Of a stretch of 15,704 nucleotides of DNA, positions 10,341 through 15,704 are shown piece by piece. The notes below the pieces were generated by a model. The model was not told the DNA's origin. It worked only from the letters and a program-made list of their open reading frames with translations, and made no database searches. The stretch lies in NCBI RefSeq assembly GCF_000003605.2, contig NW_003140130.1, positions 1 to 15,704 on the forward strand, read 5' to 3'. Both the position numbers and the translations under genes were made by a program. Numbering within the stretch: the first letter of the stretch is position 1; the number at the start of each line of letters is the position of its first letter. This DNA comes from Saccoglossus kowalevskii (Eukaryota; Hemichordata; Enteropneusta; Harrimaniidae).

Positions 10341-10969
10341 CTGCATAGACAGACACGGCAGCTATATGCGACTCCACTGTCTCCATAGACAGACACGGCA
10401 GCTATATGCGACTCCACTGTCTCCATAGACAGACACGGCGGCTATATGCGACTCCACTGTCTCCATAGACAGACACGGCAGCTATATGCGACTCCACTGT
10501 CTCCATAGACAGACACGGCAGCTATATGCGACTCCACTGTCTCCATAGACAGACACGGCAGCTATATGCGACTCCACTGTCTGCATAGACAGACACGGCA
10601 GCTATATGCGACTCCACTGTCTCCATAGACCGACACGGTAGCTATATGCGACTCCACTGTCTGCATAGACAGACACGGCAGCTATATGCGACTCCACTGT
10701 CTCCATAGACAGACACGGCAGCTATATGCGACTCCACTGTCTCCATAGACAGACACGGCAGCTATATGCGACTCCACTGTCTGCATAGACAGACACGGCA
10801 GCTATATGCGACTCCACTGTCTCCATAGACAGACACGGCAGCTATATGCGACTCCACTGTCTGCATAGACAGGCACGGCAGCTATATGCGACTCCACTGT
10901 CTCCATAGACAGACACGGCAGCTATATGCGACTCCACTGTCTGCATAGACAGACACGGCAGCTATATGC

Positions 10970-11329
10970 GACTCCACTGTCTGCATAGACCGACACGGTA
11001 GCTATATGCGACTCCACTGTCTGCATAGACAGACACGGCAGCTATATGCGACTCCACTGTCTGCATAGACAGACACGGCAGCTATATGCGACTCCACTGT
11101 CTGCATAGACAGACACGGCAGCTATATGCGACTCCACTGTCTGCATAGACAGACACGGCAGCTATATGCGACTCCACTGTCTGCATAGACAGACACGGCA
11201 GCTATATGCGACTCCACTGTCTGCATAGACAGACACGGCAGCTATATGCGACTCCACTGTCTGCATAGACAGACACGGCAGCTATATGGACTCCACTGTC
11301 TGCATAGACAGACACGGCAGCTATATGCG
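10970..11329. repeat. Run of nine G-type units
   Basis: Nine consecutive units carry the GCAT loop. The first has GACCGACACGGTAG and the last follows a 39-bp junction near 11288; those between look identical. The contrast with the long C run about 1 kb upstream shows that the two loop types expand as blocks rather than mixing at random. Confidence 0.88.
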
Positions 11330-11400
11330 ACTCCACTGTCTCCATAGACAGACACGGCAGCTATATGCGACTCCACTGTCTCCATAGACAGACACGGCAG

Positions 11401-11870
11401 CTATATGCGACTCCACTATCTGCATAGACAGACAGGGCAGCTATATGCGACTCCACTGTCTGCATAGACAGACACGGCAGCTATATGCGACTCCACTGTC
11501 TCCATAGACAGACACGGCAGCTATATGCGACTCCACTGTCTGCATAGACAGACACGGCAGCTATATGCGACTCCACTGTCTCCATAGACAGACACGGCAG
11601 CTATATGCGACTCCACTGTCTCCATAGACAGACACGGCAGCTATATGCGACTCCACTGTCTGCATAAACAGACACGGCAGCTATATGCGACTCCACTGTC
11701 TCCATAGACAGACACGGCAGCTATATGCGACTCCACTGTCTCCATAGACAGACACGGCAGCTATATGCGACTCCACTGTCTCCATAGACAGACACGGCAG
11801 CTATATGCGACTCCACTATCTGCATAGACAGACAGGGCAGCTATATGCGACTCCACTGTCTGCATAGACA
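11401..11870. repeat. ACTATCTG-marked mosaic block, all-40-bp form
   Basis: ACTATCTG units at 11416 and 11816 lie exactly 400 bp (ten units) apart, with CATAAACAG at 11664 between them. The same ten-unit order at 1284-1682 is 398 bp, because two of its junctions are in the 39-bp form. Here both of those junctions are full length. Confidence 0.85.
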
Positions 11871-11889
11871 GACACGGCAGCTATATGCG

Positions 11890-12482
11890 ACTCCACTGTC
11901 TGCATAGACAGACACGGCAGCTATAAGCGACTCCACTGTCTGCATAGACAGACACGGCAGCTATATGCGACTCAACTGTCTGCATAGACAGACATGGCAG
12001 CTATAAGCGACTCCACTGTCTGCATAGACAGACACGGCAGCTAAATGCGACTCCACTGTCTCCATAGACAGACACGGCAGCTATATGCGATTCCACTGTC
12101 TGCATAGACAGACACGGCAGCTATATGTACTCCACTGTCTACATAGACAGACACGGCAGCTATATGCGACTCCACTGTCTGCATAGACATACACGGCAGC
12201 TATATGCGACTCCACTGTCTCCATAGACAGGCACGGCAGCTATATGCGATTCCACTGTCTGCATAGACAGTCACGGCAGCTATATGGACTCCACTGTCTA
12301 CATAGACAGACACGGCAGCTATATGCGACTCCACTGTCTGCATAGACAGACACGGCAGCTATATGCGACTCCACTGTCTCCATAGACAGGCACGGCAGTT
12401 ATATGCGATTCCACTGTCTGCATAGACAGACACGGCAGCTATATGGACTCCACTGTCTGCATAGACAAACACAGCAGCTATA
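11890..12482. repeat. Marker block, copy D
   Basis: This is the most complete copy of the marker block. Its left part (to 12299) matches copy C at offset 3879 and its right part (12088-12482) matches copy A at offset 12087, including CAGTTATATG and AACACAGCAG. It diverges from copy A at about 12483, where it reads TATGAGACTCC. It may be closest to the ancestral arrangement, with A and C as partial copies; copy A is also cut by the window edge. Confidence 0.9.
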
Positions 12483-12534
12483 TGAGACTCCACTGTCTGC
12501 ATAGACAGACACGGCAGCTATATGCGACTCCACT

Positions 12535-13210
12535 GTCTCCATAGAGAGACACGGCAGCTATATGCGACTCCACTATCTGCATAGACAGACAGGGCAGCTA
12601 TATGCGACTCCACTGTCTGCATAGACAGACACGGCAGCTATATGGACTCCACTGTCTCCATAGACAGACACGGCAGCTATATGCGACTCCACTGTCTGCA
12701 TAGACAGACACGGCAGCTATATGCGACTCCACTGTCTCCATAGACAGACACGGCAGCTATATGCGACTCCACTGTCTCCATAGACAGACACGGCAGCTAT
12801 ATGTGACTCCACTGTCTCCATAGACAGACACGGCAGCTATATGCGACTCCACTGTCTCCATAGACAGACACGGCAGCTATATGGACTCCACTGTCTCCAT
12901 AGACAGACACGGCAGCTATATGCGACTCCACTGTCTCCATAGACAGACACGGCAGCTATATGGACTCCACTGTCTCCATAGACAGACACGGCAGCTATAT
13001 GCGACTCCACTGTCTCCATAGACAGACACGGCAGCTATATGCGACTCCACTGTCTCCATAGACAGACACGGCAGCTATATGGACTCCACTGTCTCCATAG
13101 ACAGACACGGCAGCTATATGGACTCCACTGTCTCCATAGACAGACACGGCAGCTATATGCGACTCCACTGTCTGCATAGACAGACACGGCAGCTATATGC
13201 GACTCCACTG
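12535..13210. repeat. 29-unit-period duplication, copy 1
   Basis: This is the first copy of a duplication with period 1153 bp (22 units of 40 bp plus 7 of 39 bp). It begins near the ACTATCTG unit at 12573 and contains an alternation of C units with frequent 39-bp junctions (near 12891, 12961, 13081 and 13120). Differences from copy 2 include GAGAGACACGG near 12544 and GTGACTCC near 12803. Confidence 0.88.
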
Positions 13211-13258
13211 TCTCCATAGACAGACACGGCAGCTATATGCGACTCCACTGTCTGCATA

Positions 13259-13860
13259 GATAGACACGGCAGCTATATGCGACTCAACTGTCTGCATAGA
13301 CAGACACGGCAGCTATATGCGACTCCACTGTCTCCATAGACAGACACGGCAGCTATATGGACTCCACTGTCTGCATAGACAGACACGGCAGCTATATGCG
13401 ACTCCACTGTCTCCATAGACAGACACGGCAGCTATATGCGACTCCACTGTCTGCATAGACAGACACGGCAGCTATATGCGACTCCACTGTCTCCATAGAC
13501 AGACACGGCAGCTATATGCGACTCCACTGTCTCCATAGACAGACACGGCAGCTATATGCGACTCCACTGTCTGCATAAACAGACACGGCAGCTATATGGA
13601 CTCCACTGTCTCCATAGACAGACACGGCAGCTATATGCGACTCCACTGTCTCCATAGACAGACACGGCAGCTATATGCGACTCCACTGTCTCCATAGACA
13701 GACACGGCAGCTATATGCGACTCCACTATCTGCATAGACAGACAGGGCAGCTATATGCGACTCCACTGTCTGCATAGACAGACACGGCAGCTATATGGAC
13801 TCCACTGTCTCCATAGACAGACACGGCAGCTATATGCGACTCCACTGTCTGCATAGACAG
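13259..13860. repeat. ACTATCTG-marked mosaic block, second copy
   Basis: The left part matches 1056 onward at offset 12203 (GATAG, ACTCAACTG, 39-bp junction). The right part matches the block around 1531-1682 at offset 12044 (CATAAACAG at 13575, ACTATCTG at 13726). The 159-bp change in offset equals four units missing here relative to the first copy. This block sits between the two copies of the 1153-bp duplication and overlaps the start of copy 2. Confidence 0.85.
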
Positions 13861-14363
13861 ACACGGCAGCTATATGCGACTCCACTGTCTCCATAGACAG
13901 ACACGGCAGCTATATGCGACTCCACTGTCTCCATAGACAGACACGGCAGCTATATGCGACTCCACTGTCTCCATAGACAGACACGGCAGCTATATGCGAC
14001 TCCACTGTCTCCATAGACAGACACGGCAGCTATATGGACTCCACTGTCTCCATAGACAGACACGGCAGCTATATGCGACTCCACTGTCTCCATAGACAGA
14101 CACGGCAGCTATATGGACTCCACTGTCTCCATAGACAGACACGGCAGCTATATGCGACTCCACTGTCTCCATAGACAGACACGGCAGCTATATGCGACTC
14201 CACTGTCTCCAAAGACAGACACGGCAGCTATATGGACTCCACTGTCTCCATAGACAGACACGGCAGCTATATGGACTCCACTGTCTCCATAGACAGACAC
14301 GGCAGCTATATGCGACTCCACTGTCTGCATAGACAGACACGGCAGCTATATACGACTCCACTG
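13688..14363. repeat. 29-unit-period duplication, copy 2
   Basis: It aligns to 12535-13210 at a constant offset of 1153 with no gap that I could see. It differs by a consensus junction at 13956, CTCCAAAGACAG near 14208 and TATACGACTCC near 14350. Minus-strand open frames in the two copies are nearly identical because the DNA is duplicated, not because of protein-level constraint. Confidence 0.88.
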
Positions 14364-15240
14364 TCTGCATAGACAGACACGGCAGCTATATGCGACTCCA
14401 CTGTCTCCATAGACAGACACGGCAGCTATATGCGACTCCACTGTCTCCATAGACAGACAGGGCAGCTATATGCGACTCCACTGTCTCCATAGACAGACAC
14501 GGCAGCTATATGCGACTCCACTGTCTGCATAGACAGACACGGCAGATATATGCGACTCCACTGTCTCCATAGACAGACACGGCAGCTATATGCGACTCCA
14601 CTGTCTGCATAGACAGACACGGCAGCTATATGCGACTCCACTGTCTGCATAGACAGACACGGCAGCTATATGCGACTCCACTGTCTCCATAGACAGACAC
14701 GGCAGCTATATGCGACTCCACTGTCTGCATAGACAGACACGGCAGCTATATGCGACTCCACTGTCTGCATAGACAGACACGGCAGCTATATGCTACTCCA
14801 CTGTCTGCATAGACAGACACGGCAGCTATATGCGACTCCACTGTCTGCATAGACAGACACGGCAGCTATATGCGACTCCACTGTCTGCATAGCCAAACAC
14901 GGCAGCTATATGCGACTCCACTGTCTCCATAGACAGACACGGCAGCTATATGCGACTCCACTGTCTGCATAGACAGACACGGCAGCTATATGCGACTCCA
15001 CTGTCTGCATAGACAGACACGGCAGCTATATGCGACTCCACTGTCTGCATAGACAGACACGGCAGCTATATGCGACTCCACTGTCTGCATAGTCAGACAC
15101 GGCAGCTATATGCGACTCCACTGTCTCCATAGACAGACACGGCAGCTATATGCGACTCCACTGTCTGCATAGACAGACACGGCAGCTATATGCGACTCCA
15201 CTGTCTGCATAGACAGACACGGCAGCTATATGCGACTCCA
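14364..15240. repeat. Mixed, mainly G-type units
   Basis: About 22 units, nearly all 40 bp, with the GCAT loop predominating and a C unit every few copies. Private single-base variants are scattered (CAGATATATG near 14545, GCTACTCC near 14793, AGCCAAACACGG near 14891, AGTCAGACACGG near 15091). I see no obvious higher-order period here, in contrast with the flanking duplication. Confidence 0.8.
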
Positions 15241-15704
15241 CTGTCTCCATAGACAGACACGGCAGCTATATGCGACTCCACTGTCTCCATAGACAGACAC
15301 GGCAGCTATATGCGACTCCACTGTCTCCATAGACAGACACGGCAGCTATATGCGACTCCACTGTCTCCATAGACAGACACGGCAGCTATATGCGACTCCA
15401 CTGTCTCCATAGACAGACACGGCAGCTATATGCGACTCCACTGTCTCCATAGACAGACACGGCAGCTATATGGACTCCACTGTCTCCATAGATAGACACG
15501 GCAGCTTTATGGACTCCACTGTCTCCATAGACAGACACGGCAGCTATATGCGACTCCACTGTCTGCATAGACAGACACGGCAGTTATATGCGACTCCACT
15601 GTCTCCATAGACAGACACGGCAGCTATATGCGACTCCACTGTCTCCATAGACAGACACGGCAGCTATATGCGACTCCACTGTCTCCATAGACAGACACGG
15701 CATG
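15241..15704. repeat. C-type tail of the array in this window
   Basis: The window ends in mostly C units, with two 39-bp junctions near 15472 and 15510, a GATAG and CTTTATGG variant near 15490-15510, and a CAGTTATATG unit near 15582. The last bases read CACGGCATG where the consensus would be CACGGCAGC, so the final two bases depart from the repeat. This may be a variant unit, a read error, or the first bases beyond the array. Confidence 0.8.

Larger units (their letters stand above)
1..15704. repeat. 40-bp satellite/minisatellite array filling the window
   Basis: The entire window is head-to-tail copies of one unit of about 40 bp, all in the same orientation, with no unique sequence between copies. 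I estimate about 394 units; most are 40 bp and about 50 are 39 bp, having lost one C at the GCGACTCC junction. The unit is roughly 52% G+C and C-rich on the given strand (13 C against 8 G). Most units differ from the consensus at zero to three positions. The main dimorphism is the base after CTGTCT (C or G). No gene, RNA gene or mobile element is embedded, and this statement covers every gene-free stretch. Arrays of this size and homogeneity are typical of eukaryotic satellite or large minisatellite DNA; the species and chromosomal site are not inferable from sequence alone. Confidence 0.98.

Noticed and set aside
1-15704. CRISPR array (regular repeats of about 40 bp with an internal palindrome)
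   Set aside because: There are no unique spacers; repeat follows repeat directly, and no cas-like gene is present.
1-15704. Telomeric repeat, rDNA spacer or transposon ends
   Set aside because: The unit does not contain the common telomere hexamers; no rRNA sequence, terminal inverted repeats, target-site duplications or transposase-like frames are visible.

Overview
The whole window is one uninterrupted tandem array of a roughly 40-bp satellite (large minisatellite) unit. I count about 394 units (15,704 bp at a mean of 39.9 bp). I see no protein gene, RNA gene, transposon, CRISPR array or unique spacer anywhere in it. Both window edges cut through a unit, so neither array border is clearly present, although the last four bases depart from the consensus. 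An array this long and homogeneous, with kilobase-scale higher-order structure, points to a eukaryotic genome (subtelomeric, pericentromeric or other heterochromatic DNA, or an expanded minisatellite inside a transposon or intron). The sequence alone does not allow a taxonomic call.

The unit (a clean example is 9490-9529) is about 52% G+C with two CpGs. Each unit carries a perfect 6-bp inverted repeat, CTGTCT/AGACAG, around a 4-nt loop. The loop is CCAT in about half of the units ('C units') and GCAT in the rest ('G units'). A second common polymorphism is loss of one C at the unit junction (ATATGCGACTCC becomes ATATGGACTCC), which makes a 39-bp unit. Rarer 38-, 41- and 44-bp units occur once each.

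Layout by variant markers: 1-2400 holds a 395-bp marker block (copy A), a run of nine C units, a mosaic with ACTATCTG units, and a second marker block (copy B). 2750-7800 is a higher-order-repeat domain marked by TAAGCAACTCC, with a near-perfect 26/27-unit tandem duplication (2753-3785 / 3788-4860) followed by four related blocks spaced 14, 21 and 17 units apart. 7800-8420 holds marker block C. 8580-12280 is a stretch almost without 39-bp units, containing a 20-unit pure C run and a 9-unit G run. 11890-12482 is marker block D. 12535-14363 is a 29-unit (1153-bp) tandem duplication. 14364-15704 is a mixed tail of G units, then C units.

The 40-bp period is not a multiple of three, so the consensus meets one TAG stop every three units on each strand. 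The open frames of 60-89 codons are by-products of repetition and indels. Nothing suggests genes working together. The interest lies in how the array evolved: nested unequal exchanges, long-range sharing of marker blocks, a length-homogenised domain, and CpG-type decay.
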